Made by a program: the position numbers and the translations under genes
Origin: Planoprotostelium fungivorum
Lineage: Eukaryota > Evosea > Variosea > Cavosteliida > Cavosteliaceae
Length of the DNA: 64,000 nucleotides
Reading direction: 5' to 3'
Assembly (NCBI GenBank): GCA_003024175.1
Contig: MDYQ01000037.1
Coordinates: 96,712-160,711, forward strand
Shown here: piece after piece, positions 45,101 through 57,502 of the stretch
Layout of the letters: each line of letters starts with the position of its first letter
How positions within the stretch are numbered: position 1 is the first letter of the stretch
The notes under the pieces: model-generated
Seen by the model: only the letters and a program-made list of their open reading frames with translations
Database searches by the model: none
What the model was told of the DNA's origin: nothing

Positions 45101-46507
45101 CACTTCTGACAGAGACTCTACTTTGTATGGCATGGTACATTCCTCGCTTCACAAGAGTGTCTACCGTATTTCACTTTCCGTAATCACATAAAAATTGATG
45201 TATCTCACCTTTCAGATAGTTCAAAGAGATGCCAGCAGCAGATAAGAATTGACATTGAATCAAATCTAATCCCGGATGGATTTCCTCTGTGATGGTGTGC
45301 TCCACTTGGATTCTCGGGTTGACTTCCATGAAGTAGAATTGTTCTTCTGTCACGACTCAATCACCATCGAACCCTCTCTCTACCTTCTTTGGACACCAGA
45401 AATTCGATGGTGACAGCATTATCTACGCCTGACCTCTTTGATAGTCGAACGGCTGCCTCCTCCATTCTCGATCTCAGCTGTAAGAGCGTCACGGTCGAAT
45501 GACATCCTCTCTCACCTCTTCGCTCAGAAAGGGAGCCGGGGCGATCTCGATCATCTTCTGGTGCTTCCACTGAAGTGAACAATCCCTCTCACCCAAGGAG
45601 AGAACGTTTCCCTTCTTATCTCCCATCATCTGATACTCCACGTGCCTCGCATTCTTCACTCGTCACTCTCTCTCCTCCTCTTCCCCTCACCTGGACGTAT
45701 CGTTCGACAAAGAGTGATGCATCACCGAAGGAAGAAGAAGCCTCCCTCTGACAAGAGTGGTAGAGGTCTTCCATTCCTTCCTCTCCTTCGATGACTCTCA
45801 TTCCCTTGCCCCCTCCTATCCTCTTCGTCATCACCATCATCAGCTCCAACTCACCTCCGTAGACAGCCTTGATCATGACGGGGAATCCGACTTCTCTGAC
45901 AAAGTTTTTCACCTGAGGTCCTTCAACATCCTCTCTCTCCGATGATCTCTCACATCTGCCAAGGTGACTCCTCCTTTCTGTGAGCCCGTTAGACTGTCCA
46001 CTGTGGGTATCTTCTCTTCTTTCGCCACCCTAGTGGCGCTCGTTTTCGAGCCCAACAAGTTCATGACTTCTGATCTCGGTCCTATTCGTGTCAGTGATTG
46101 CCTCTACGAAGGTTCACCTATCCAGGTGATGCCTGCCTTCTCACAAGCTTCTGCGAAGCGAGGAGATTCACTCAGCAGACCATAACCGGGATGGATGGCG
46201 TCAATTCCATTTTCTCTTGCGACCTTGATGATCTTCTCGATGTCGAGGTATCCGTTCAACGCACCATCTTCACTTTTGAGACTAAAGATGAGAAATCTAT
46301 CTCACCTGATATGCAAACGGAATGATCGACCTCCTGGTTGTGTTTTGAATTGGAGTCCTCTGATGTGAAGATCCCCAAAGTGGGTAGATTGAGAAGTCTA
46401 CAAGTGCGAGCGATTCTGATAGCAATCTCGCCTCGATTCGCGATCAGAACCCGTCTGAATAACCGTCCTTCCTCCTTCATCTGTGTAGTTGTGTAACTTG
46501 AACACAT
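42122..46507 (-). CDS. Single-chain acyl-CoA carboxylase (biotin carboxylase-BCCP-carboxyltransferase)
   Basis: A many-exon gene for about 1,100 residues. Biotin carboxylase: [57 protein letters not shown] (ATP grasp), [20 protein letters not shown] and [19 protein letters not shown]. Biotinyl domain: [20 protein letters not shown] and SAMKMETSI, with Lys of AMKM the biotin site. Carboxyltransferase: [85 protein letters not shown] and [17 protein letters not shown]. Two phase-0 introns (about 44527-44571 and 44143-44180) link the three parts in frame, so one polypeptide is encoded. Eukaryotic propionyl- and methylcrotonyl-CoA carboxylases use two chains; this order recalls bacterial long-chain acyl-CoA carboxylase. 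The start could be 46507 or 46480 (MKEEGRLF). Confidence 0.9.
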
Positions 46508-46562
46508 TTACAGTTGTAGATCCCCAAATGTTTATGTTACCTCTGAGGTGTGGACTTTCTGC

Positions 46563-46835
46563 TCACTTGGGAGTTGGTGGAGTGTCACAAGACTTTTCAT
46601 TGAGACCAGGTCGAACAGCACCATTGAAGAAAGTGTTGACGAAATTGTCCGGTTGTGGCCCAAATTTTTGTGCCACATCGGCAACTGTCCCACTACTTGT
46701 AGCTACTGCCAGCTCTAGAGCTTCTTTCTTCTGCTTGTATCGGACTGAATTGAACTTTTCTTCAACGAAAGCATCCCTAGATGAAGCACACAATACATCA
46801 TTCGTGATTACACTTGTAGATTCATTGAAGAGCAT
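46563..46835 (-). CDS. Small ORF with helix-turn-helix-like segment, unknown
   Basis: A 90-codon frame whose ATG overlaps by one base the TGA of the preceding lipoyltransferase gene. The segment RYKQKKEALELAVATSSGTV followed by ADVAQKFGPQPDNFV resembles a helix-turn-helix, as in transposase-type or Psq-like DNA-binding domains, and the rest is low in recognisable features. No promoter space exists upstream, so it may be an alternative 3' exon, an expressed downstream ORF or a remnant. No family is assigned. Confidence 0.35.
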   Translation of the reverse strand: MLFNESTSVITNDVLCASSRDAFVEEKFNSVRYKQKKEALELAVATSSGTVADVAQKFGPQPDNFVNTFFNGAVRPGLNEKSCDTPPTPK

Positions 46836-48341
46836 CACAGGGATGATTTGATCCAGTCCCTCAGTTCTCTGATCTGATGGGTGGCCTCAATGTTGCTCTT
46901 TTCCAGTTCCTGATGTGCTCTGTTCATCGCATTGTCGATACCATCTTGATCGTATCTCTCGTTCAGTAGACATCTCTCCACCTGAGGGAATCATTTGAGC
47001 TGAGATGACACGATGGTATGAAGATGGTTAAGCTTTGTCACATCACCTCTTCTACGATCTGAGGAACCAGACAGTCGCTGAAGACCTTGATACGAGAGAT
47101 CCTCCCCTTCTGCGCATCGATGTATACGTCGAATAGTCCCCAATCGAATCTCGTTTCAAAGTTGTGCTCAAAATGGGGCGTTCCACCTTTTCTGTTCAGT
47201 CTCTCCCCCAATCAACCCATCACCATATCTCCACTCCCAGTCAGACAGCTCTTGATAACTCTTGTTCAACAGTTCTTCCTTCTTCAACGCTTCTGTGGAG
47301 AGGGTCTCGATCTGCAGATCTACGTGAGGTGGTGAAAGCTCTCTCCATCTTCACCTCACATTGTGATCCGTGTTGGTTCTTGAAGGTTTCGATGAGAGCA
47401 ACAGATAAACTGTCGTGGTTGACTTCCTTGTTCAATTCCTTCAAATTGACGACTCTCGATTTAACGCTGTCTACTCCTTTGCTCTGTTCACGATCACTCC
47501 TCTTCCATATTCTCCCATTCATCCCTCCCACCTTCAGTTTCAGTTTGTTGACGTTGAGGTAATGACTGAGATGATCCATGTTCACATCGATGAGTAATGT
47601 TCCGTGATGCAAGCTGCGGTTTCCTGAATTCTTGTATGCTGACCCTGACACCTGTCTCCAGTCGGTCTCGATGTCTCTCTATCTCCCTATCTACCTTCTT
47701 TCCCTCTACCAGTAGATCGTTTCTTCCTGATGCCATTCCCTCTATGTTGAATCTATCACCATTGGTCTCTTGTTAAATCAATGTCTTCTCACTTCTTCAG
47801 TGCAGACAAGATGATTTCAGAATTCTTGTCCTTGTTCATCTTCTCCTTTGATGATAAAAATGTGAAGCAAGTGTTACCTAGGTCTTGGTACACCGCACCA
47901 CCACCAGAATATCTATACAAATTACATCTTTCAGTCTTGTCTTCTCACCTCCTTGCCAATGTGACATTGTCTTCCTTCATCTTTTGGAGGTGGCACTCTT
48001 TCCAGGGATTCTACAGACATGTGAGGAGATGATGATACAGCTTAGGGATCCCACACCTGGTGTCTCCCAATCACGACCTAATCTGGTTTAACGTGCGACT
48101 CTATGTCAGGTCTCACTTACAGTTGGTGCATTACGCCATAGATAGAGAGTCTGTTTGTTGATGTCACCACTGTAAAACAACCACTCTTCTGTCGCTAGAT
48201 TGAATATCGGATCGTTCGATTGTGAAACCAGTATTCTGATCTAAGATAGGTCAGATGCAGATTTGGGGAAGGGCTCACGGGACGATCAGTTGCAGTAGAG
48301 AAGAATCTTTTGCTTTGTAGTCTGCCAGCTAGTCGGTGCAT
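46835..48341 (-). CDS. Lipoyltransferase / lipoate-protein ligase, mitochondrial
   Basis: About eight exons. A basic presequence (MHRLAGRLQSKRFFSTAT) leads to RILVSQSNDPIFNLATEEWL, TLYLWRNAPTVVIGRHQ, the RRISGGGAVYQDLGNTCFTF motif, ASGRNDLLVEGKKVSGSAYK, LHHGTLLIDVNMDHLSHYLN and SKGVDSVKSRVVNLKELN, all standard for the LplA/LIPT1 fold. C-terminal exons give YQELSDWEWRYG, HFEHNFETRFDWGLFDVYID and a coiled end (QELEKSNIEATHQIRELRDW), so the accessory domain of bacterial LplA is present. The protein attaches lipoyl groups to E2 and glycine-cleavage H proteins in mitochondria. It is adjacent, in the same orientation, to the acyl-CoA carboxylase gene. Confidence 0.93.
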
Positions 48342-48506
48342 GACTAAAACGACACTGAGCAAAAGATGCCATCTCTGTTTTTACAACGATTTTACCGCAG
48401 TGCTCAATCAGCCACCACGGCCAAACCAAATACATTGGCTTCTGTTCCAACAATGTTGATGAAGAATAAAATAGGTCTTATTGTGCATGATCTATTCTTC
48501 TACAGT

Positions 48507-51500
48507 CTAAACATTGTACTGTTCATAAGGGGTTTGATGTGACGTGATCTGGGGGCCAAAACTGTATCGGTTCTCGCGCTCTGCTGCTTGGTAATGAGAG
48601 TGCACGCCCTCCTCCATAGCGGAGGCTGTCGGATTGGTATTCTTGTTGGGCGTGTACACGACCAGCTCCACATCACTGCTCCCATCTCCGATGGCAGGAG
48701 GAATGACGTATCCTCCACCTGGAACCTCATTCCCTTCAGCAGGGATGACGTATCCTCCATGAGAGACCTTATTACCCCCATTGGAGCTCTGGTCTCGGGA
48801 GCTAGATCGAATGAGATGATAGAGAATGAGAGGGATGAAGGCTCACCGCGGAGTGCTGATGTTGCGGTGTGTCACACGGTCCTCAAACTGAGACATGAAG
48901 CGAGAGCGTATCGCCTCGAAGGTGGGACGCTTACTGGGCTCCATCGACCAACAGTCGAGGACGATCTCCCACATGGCTGGAGGACAAGCCTCTGGCTCAT
49001 GTAATCTGAGACCTTTGGGTACCTTCTCTCTTCAGTCTCTCGTCGTGGTTGCATCTCACCTGCTCTGACACCTCCTTATTGGTCAACGCGCGGTAGGGTA
49101 CTGTCCAATGTGAATTATCATTCTCTCCCAATTCACTCACCAAGAGCTCCCGTGAATATCTCCCACACCTAGAACGAATGTCAGATGAGAGAGAAGGTGT
49201 GATCAGACAAGAGGAGATGGATGCTCACCACTACACCGAAAGACCAGACGTCTGACTGAAGCGTGCTGGTGCGATCTTCGATCACTTCTGGGGCCGCCCA
49301 TCGATAGGGAATCGTCGTACTGCTGGTGTTGTATATGTTATCCTCTTTACTCAGCCCAAAGTCTGAGATCTTCACATTCATTGCGCCGTCCAGTAGAAGG
49401 TTACGGCTGGCAAGATCTCTGTATTGGATCAGTGGTCAGACAAGCGGCAGACTGTACCTATGGATGATGGATTTCGTCTGCAGATACAACATTCCGTTAA
49501 CTAGAGATGATCAGTGATGGAGGAATGAATCTACACTGACTTAGATCCATGACCATGAAGAGAAGTGTTTCTGTGGCCATGTTATCTCGGTTTTTCTTCA
49601 AAAATACATCCAGTGATCCATTCTCTGCAAATTCAAGAACCTATGCATCGTTTCAGATCATATGTCTCTACTGCTGATCGAATGTCGAGCATGGGTGATA
49701 ATATAGATGATCTGTATCTTCTATCCTGTGATCATTACCATATTGAGAGTGGAGTCGTTCAGGAGGATGACTCCTAGGAGTCGAACCACATTGGGATGGT
49801 TCAGTTTTCTACACATTTCAGTCTCACTCGATGCACGACAACTCACTGCAATAGCAGGATCTCCTCCTTGAACTGATTATCTTGGAAGTCGTTTTCGTTC
49901 TTCACTCCCTTGATGGCCACAGTGGCTCCGTTCCTGATCGTGTCAATGTTGTCGACAGTATTTGACGCACCATTGACCACGGTATACACTTCCAAAGTTT
50001 CCTTGGCCGATGATGTCCTGCACAATGACGTCTTTCAGCAGCAGGCGATCCAAGGTCAAGAGCATCATCTTCCTCTGAGCCCTGTTCTCTCTCATTCTTT
50101 GCCTCTCTTCAATCACTCACCTCTTCTTGCTCTTCCTGCGGTAAAAAATGAAGAAATAGGCCGCTCCTCCCGCCAGAAGGATAGCAAAGACGATGGCACC
50201 GACGATGATGCCCGCTTTCGCCGAAGTACTGAGTCCGTCTCTCGGTTGAATGGGCCATTCCTTCTCTCCTCAGCAATCACAGAGATGATCTTCAGACTCA
50301 CCACATGAGAGATACCAGAGATCTGAGAGGATCGAAGGGACAGCAGGGAGGCCGTGTAGTTGGCTGAACCTTGGTTGATGTCCTGGGGTCCGGGGGGTGA
50401 GATGATCAGATCGAGGGTGTCCCCTGTCATCGATCAACGAGAGTCATGGAACGAACGCACCCGAAGTGTAAGCCAATCGATTGACGGAGATGTTGAGAGA
50501 AGTGGCGATTCTGTCGAGTAGATTCTGCCACGATGAGAAGAGAAGGAAGGAGGGAGATCACCTGATCATGTGCCACTAGGGCAGATAAACGAACAGTTTG
50601 AGTGGTTCGATCAGATACAGTGCAAGTGATGTTACAGGCTTGGTATGTGACGGGATCTACGGGACATTCGAAGGAGTTGTTACTCATATCACATCTGTCG
50701 ATGGTCATCACTTCACTCTTGTGAGATGAATCACCTCGATTGGTTGAGGGAGATGCGACCCATGAGGCTTCCATTGTTCGCTCGGTTGTTCTGAAGATGT
50801 ACCAAAGAGAGTTTTGGGTGCTGGATCAGATCTAAGTTGGGTATGATTCCTTCGATCTGGTTATAAGACACATCGATGGTCTCCAGAGAGGTTAATTTCG
50901 ATAGATCATTTGGAAGGCTAGATCGATGTCAGATCCTCTTCGACGCATCGACTCACCCAGAGATGCGGTTGTTACTGACGTTGAGATATTTGAGCTTACT
51001 CTGTGATATCAACGAGGGTATATTACCACTGAAGGCATTGCAACTGTAAACGAGATGAGAAGGAATGAGATGAAACAGACGGACCTCAGATTCAAAGAAG
51101 AGATGGACGAGAGGGTCGCAATGTTCGTCAGATCTGATTCGTATCAGAGATGATGTGAGACGGGATTCACCTCCTTCCAAGAGATTGTGGCTCAGATCGA
51201 TGCTGTCTGGGTCACTCTGAAAGAAGGGAAGCTGAAAGAGTTCAATGCCTTGCTTATGGATCCTCTCACCTTGCCGCTGAGACGGTTGTTATTCAACTTG
51301 ATCATTCGAAGATTGCGCAGTTCATTCAATCCCTTGATAGGGCCCGGGATTTGATTGTCACTGAGATCGATGGTATCCAAACTCTGCTCCGTTTCAGTCT
51401 TTTTCGACGGGTTCACATACCTTCATCTTTGACATGTCATCCACGAATTGACCAGATATGCTATTATCTGTTCCTCTTAGTCTTCTCACCCATCAGTCAC

Positions 51501-54166
51501 TCACTGGAAAGATCTAAGATCTTCAGATTCTCCAATCGTGCGATGACACCAAAGTCAGATAAGGTCAAACTGAGGAAGGTTATTGATCATCGTGGTCATC
51601 TACATCACTTGTTCCCATTGGCCGATAATTCGGTCAATTGTGACAGAGTACCAAAGGAGGGCGTCAACTCTCCATTGAATCTGTTGCCATCAGCCCATTC
51701 CCTCTTGTGTGGCATTCATCGACTCACCTGTTTCCATTGCAACGCAAGACTCGTAACTTGTTCAAACCAGCCAGTGCAGGAACTACACCTACAAGGTGGT
51801 CAATCACTATGCAAGTGATGCCATCAAGTATACCTGATATCTTGTTGTAAGATATATCGATCGACTGCAGCTCGGTCAAGTAAGCGAGCTGAGCCGGCAC
51901 GGCACCATACAATGCATTGTTACTGTACCACAGTCAGGCGTGATCTCTGGAAGAGACCTTACCTGAAATTGACACTCTGCAGATTGACGAGATACTTGGT
52001 GTCATCCAACAAAGCACCAGAGAACTGATTGGAAGACACATCGATGGATCTCAGAGGAGCAGAGAGTGAGTAGTTGTAAGGAATCTTCCCCACAAATTGA
52101 TTCTAATCGAATCAATCCCGTTGTTTTCAATCTGCGTCACCTGAGATATACTGATGGAGACCAGATTCCTGTTGAATTGAGTGGGAGAAGGATAAGTCTA
52201 CTCACTGCATGTTGAGAAAGACGTTGAAATAGACTTCCCCACTGAAGCGATTGCGGGAGATGTCGATGGAATTCAAACTAGTCATGTTCTCCATCATATC
52301 GATACCCCCTGACAGTATATTACCCGCCAGATTTAATACTCTCAACGATCCTAATTTCGAAAAGGAGAGAGGTAGCCCCCCCGAGAACTGATTGTTGGAG
52401 AGATCCTGCAGTCGTCAACGGAGAGACCATGGCTCCCCTCACCAGGAGGGAGAGCTTCAAATCGGTGGTCCAGGTGTCCGGTATCGCTCCCGTCAATTGG
52501 TTCGATGTCAAGACGAGGTACTGTGTGGGTGAGTCATGCATTTCTTCGATGCGTCTGCACCAGAAGAGAGGGAAGAGAGCTGGCCGACGATGGAAAGGAG
52601 CCATTCAAGCGATTGTAAGACTGTCAAGGTCAGAACAATTCGATCACGAGAAGACAAACCAGCCAACCTGTATGTGTCAGTGGGTACGTGAGAGGAGAAC
52701 TCACAGAACCACATCCTCTTGAGGTTGGATAGGTCTCCGATGGTTCCCGTCAGATTGTTGTTGTTGAGAGAGAGTTCGATGATGTTGGTGAGTTGGTACA
52801 CCCCTTTGAGGTTCAGAGGAGATGGAGATCAAGTTCTCACCATCGGGGATGGTTCCAGTCAAGTGATTGGAGTGCAGTCTGAGGGCCTGCAAGTGGGTGA
52901 GGTTTCCGATGCTGTTGGGGATGGATCCAGTGAAGAAGTTCATGCCTGCGTATGATCAGGAGAGTCATCTGACAGTACGCACTCAGATCTAAGAGTCCCA
53001 ACTGAGAGAAATTTCCCAGGAAGGCGGGAATCTCTGCGGATTGTCATCCGATGTAGATGTGATATCTTACCTCCAGACAGGACATTGCTGTAGACATTCA
53101 AAAACCTTTTCACGTTCAGTCGATCAATGAATCACTACAGTGACACTCACTGGAGTGAGGTGAGATCATGCCAAACACTGGGAATGGGTCCAAACAATTG
53201 GTTCTGAGATAAGTCGAGATAAGTGAGATCTGGATGAGTCAGAAGAGTTGAGTCGAGACCTACTCACCGACGAGTCCGCCTAAAGAGGAGGGTAGCTGCC
53301 CTTGCAGTTGATTCGTCCTGGTGAGCTCAGATACGCGTATGACCCAATTCTTACCTTAAATCCAAATAGATCAGGCCTGGAAATTCTTGGAATACCTCTG
53401 GTATAGTTCCTGTCCAGTCGTTAATTGAGAGGAATGTCTTGATCTTACCTTCGAAGAGGTTATAACTCAAATCTAATTGAAGTAATCCCTTCGCCTGTGT
53501 GGGAATAGGTAATGGACCTTGAAAGAAGTTCCCTGTGATGCGTGAGGAGTGGTGATGTGTGTTTGTGTACCTGATAGCCGAACTGCTTGCAGAGTAGTGG
53601 GAGTATATATGGAGCTCGGTACTTCCCCTGCTCTACATCAGACAATTGAGGTTGGACATCTCACCCTCGAAGGCATTCCTGCTCAGATTGCATCCACGAA
53701 ATGTACTTCCGAATATTTGGGGCAAGCGACCTCTTAACTTATTATCGGCCTATCATTTCGTCAGCTATTCGGGTGACCTGTGATTCTGAGCATCACCGCC
53801 GAGATGTACGGGATGAAAAAATTTGCGGCCTCAAGAGAGGACGGCAGAACACCATCTGGATGTCGTCAAGGCACATCCTCAATAGCCTCACTCACCAAGA
53901 TTGTTATTATCCAGAAGCAGCACTGCGAATTGCCCAGAACCTTCTGGTGGACAATATATTCCATACCATTCACAATAGCTGGAGTCTGACATCCATCCAG
54001 TGTTGTTCTTCCAGTGAGCACCTCCATCGGGTCAGTGAGACGGAGCCTCAGATCTCATACCTCCTGTTGATTGGTACAAGTCTTTCAGTGCGGTGGTGAC
54101 CAGCGGATTATCAGCTTGGACATAATAGCCCCAACAAAGGAGGAGGAGTAGCAGCGTGGGCTGCAT
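48507..54166 (-). CDS. LRR receptor kinase with tyrosine-kinase-like catalytic loop
   Basis: A large multi-exon gene. Signal peptide [18 protein letters not shown] and an LRR N-cap ([17 protein letters not shown]) precede some 20 leucine-rich repeats, for example [20 protein letters not shown] and [14 protein letters not shown]. Near 50230-50130 a membrane segment ([20 protein letters not shown]) is followed by FYRRKSKK. The kinase has [74 protein letters not shown] and [16 protein letters not shown] and PYRWAAPE resemble tyrosine or TKL kinases. The tail repeats GGYVIP twice and contains other Tyr motifs (VVYTPN, SHYQAA, YEQYNV). Introns of 30-60 bp fall within most repeats. A cell-surface receptor role follows from the layout. 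Confidence 0.92.
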
Positions 54167-54303
54167 GTGCTAGGTTGCAGAGCTTGTGTCGATGAATACA
54201 CGGGTGACTTCCGCGTTCGAGTTCGTTTTTTCCAAGAACAAGATTTTTATCTAAGGCGTCCAAAGGACGATGCTAGATCTAAGTTACACAAAGGACCTTT
54301 ATC

Positions 54304-57300
54304 TTAAGTGAACATCTGCTTGGATACGAGGTTCGCGTAGGCTGCTTTCTTTGCCATCAATTCTTTGTGTGTTCCTGTCTCAATCACCTGCATAGCCTCT
54401 CAGCAGTTGTGTCGAGGTTACTTTTTTCCTCACCTTTCCGCCTTTGATCACCAAAATTTGGTCTGCTCTCTGAATGGAGGAGAGACGATGGGCGATCATG
54501 ATGACTGTCTTCTCCTTCATCAGTGTCTCTAGTGCGTCTTGGACCAATTGTTCACTTTCTGTGTCCTACGGTTGTCAGCTCGCTTCTCTGTCAAACAATT
54601 GTCACCAAAGCACTTGTCGCCTCATCGAGGATAAGAATGGGAGCGTTCTTCAATATAGCCCTGGCGATAGCGATTCTGCTCGGTCTGAGCGAATAATACG
54701 AGGAATGTTCAGATGATGCGATGAGTGAGAATGCATGTGTAGATGGTGCAATGATGTCAAAAGATGATCGAAGTTCACCTCTGCTTCTGACCACCAGATA
54801 ACTGAAGACCTCTCTCACCAACCACAGTGTCGTAACCTGCAGGGAAGTTTCTGATGAAGCCGTCTGCATTGGCTAATTTGGCTGCCCTGACGATATCGCT
54901 CATGCTGCTGTTGGGGTTACCCATCCTGATGTTTTCGGATATGCTCGTGGCAAACAGCGCTGGTTCCTATCCCCCCGTCAGTCGAAAGAATAGGACAGAA
55001 GTCGTGGACAGAGTGGTAGATGAAGCAGAGAGAAGAGATGAAAAAGCACCTGTGACACGAGAGAGATCTGGTTGCGAAGATATTGAGGGTCCAGTGTCTT
55101 CAGATTGAAACCGTCGATCATAATGGATCCGGCCTCAGGATCATAAAACCTCTCCAACAGCCAGGCCACTGTTGACTTGCCCGAACCAGATGGACCCACA
55201 AGTGCATACTTCTTCCCCTCCTCCATGTTCAAACTGAACTTACGCAGTACCCATACGTTAGGTCTGTATCGATTAAACGAGATTTCGATGGGATGCCCAC
55301 CTGGTGGGGTATCTGAAGGTGACATTGTTGAAGGCGATCCTTCCGACCACGTCTGTCTTCCTTCCTCCTGCGATGGGAATACGAGGTTGCTGACTCATCG
55401 CATCGAATATTCGAGCGGCAGCAGACAGCCCCTTCACTAGTTCGCTCTGAAGAACGGACAGGGAGACCTGGAGACATCAGAGTGGATTGATTGGAGATGG
55501 TTCAATAGGAGAGGATGAGAGATGGTTCAATAGGAGAGGGTGGTGCATACCATGGAAGATTGAAGGGTGGAGGATTGAACGAGATAACTGGTCAGAGCAC
55601 CACCAGTCATTTGACCAGCGCTGACTAAATTTCCACCGTACAATAGAATGAATCCAAATCCTCCAGATACACAGACATTGTAGAATCCTATCCATTGGGT
55701 CATGCAACATAGAGGCTAGATTCTATGGTATGTGATTGAATCGATTCCATGATGGATCGATTGACAATCGAGTAGATGATGAGAGATCGAAGAGAATCAC
55801 CGTGGAAGAGACCGACAGAAAGACCGAGACGGTTGTTGATGTCACTGTATTTTCTCAGAGCCTCACCATATCGAGCTTGTTCGATTTCTTCTCCCGTGAA
55901 TGAACGAACCGTTCTTATATTGCTCAGTGATTCCTCAGCCACTGCCATGGTTACCCTTCAATCGGATGATCCTCTCACCGGCTGTGGATTTGTTCAATGC
56001 TCGTTGGGCGTTCTTGGATAGATTCTGGAGGAATCGTCCGTAGATGGTACCGATGAAGACGAGAGAGGGCATGATGATCATGATCATCGTGGTCAATCGA
56101 GCGGAGATCACAAACAGTGAGGCTAAACCTCCAACGATCTGTAGATGTCATGATGATGCACACCAGATGGATTGTGAAGGAGAATGAATACATAGATGAG
56201 CTGGATTGCATCGAGTGATGAATATGGCTCACAGCTGTGGTAGATTTGAGACCGACAGCGAGAGTGTGCTTGATCGCATTCTTCAGCTCGGTGACATCGG
56301 ATATCATTCCACTGACCAACTCTCCGGTAGAGTTCTTATCGTAGAATGTAATGTCTTTGTTCATCAGAGCAGCTGAATCTGGTCACATGAAATACAATCC
56401 ACTCTACACACCAAAGTATCCCAACCTCAATCGAGTGCTCACATTGTCGCAGATTCGAGACACTGAGAAGTTGAAGAGGAAGTTGAGAATGGCCTGGCCT
56501 ATGATCACAGCTGCTGCAACCGTGAGACCTTGAGAGAAACTGACGTTGCTCTTGGAACCCTCCTACTACAATCAGCTGGAATGACTGAATGAACACTGAC
56601 TCTGACGGCATCGATGAAACGACCGAGAAAAGCAGGAATGTACAGTGAGATCGCAGAGGAGGCGAAAGAACTGATGAGAGCAGCGATGAACCAATGGAGC
56701 TCAGGTCGCAGCAATTGAATGAGATCACTGTAGATGGATCTCGTCTGTGCAACTCTTAAGTCATCTGGATGTGTGGGTGGTGGTAGATCAAGTTCTTCCT
56801 TATCGATCAGACTCTCCTCGTCGATCTCGTTCTCTTCTTCCAAGCTGGGCACGATCAACGTGGTATGTAGACATCCTCTCACTATTTGAATACCAGTTCT
56901 TGTATGCAGTACAAGGCTGCTGCACCTAATGCAGGCAGAGCCAACATCAACTTGATTGTCAATTTGTGCCGTTTCTCTTCCTCCTCCAATAGCTTCCTCT
57001 CTAACTCTGCCCTTCGTGTGGGAGAATCCTCATCAGGATCCTTCCCTGGTTCCTGTTCAATTTCACTGACATCATTGGTCAAACCTGAGGGCCAGATATA
57101 ACGTGGATATGTATTCGCCCCTTTTCTCTTCTGCGGTGATTCATTCTCCTCTTTGTCGGTCAGTTCAAGTAGGAAGCGAAGCACACCTTCATTGTAGTTC
57201 CAGTGTCTGTCTGAGGGTGTGTAGCTCCTCTTAAAGAATGTTGGATTGTTGAGAACTGCGCGGGCTTGCAACGACCAAGTATAACTTGGGCGCACAGAGT

Positions 57301-57391
57301 TAACAGTGATATGACTACTGTACTGACGAGGTATCTTCAAGCATCTTAAGGGTGATAGCGAGATATGACTGCATCTCAGCAGCCGTTGCAT
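54304..57391 (-). CDS. Mitochondrial ABCB-type half ABC transporter
   Basis: An N-terminal exon (57391-56883) encodes a basic presequence ([19 protein letters not shown]), a charged linker and a hydrophobic segment ([20 protein letters not shown]). A phase-2 intron joins it to a second acidic linker and the membrane domain: [60 protein letters not shown]. The nucleotide-binding domain follows: [20 protein letters not shown] (Walker A), QLSGGQKQR (signature), [14 protein letters not shown] (Walker B), [14 protein letters not shown] (H-loop). It ends [12 protein letters not shown]. As a half-transporter it must dimerise, probably in the inner mitochondrial membrane like ABCB8/ABCB10/Mdl. The substrate is unknown. 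The long N-terminal extension with an extra hydrophobic segment is uncommon. Confidence 0.93.
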
Positions 57392-57502
57392 TGCTGGTGA
57401 TGATGTCGATGTCTCCGGCAAGTAGTGTTGTAGTGCCAGATCACGTGACCACGTTCACGACGATCTGATCTGAAACTGGAACTGGTGGTTCATTTTTGCT
57501 AT

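Noticed and set aside
57281-57300. CTTGGGCGCACA resembling the MITE end
   Set aside because: Only about 12 bases agree, and it lies in the coding region of the ABC transporter presequence.
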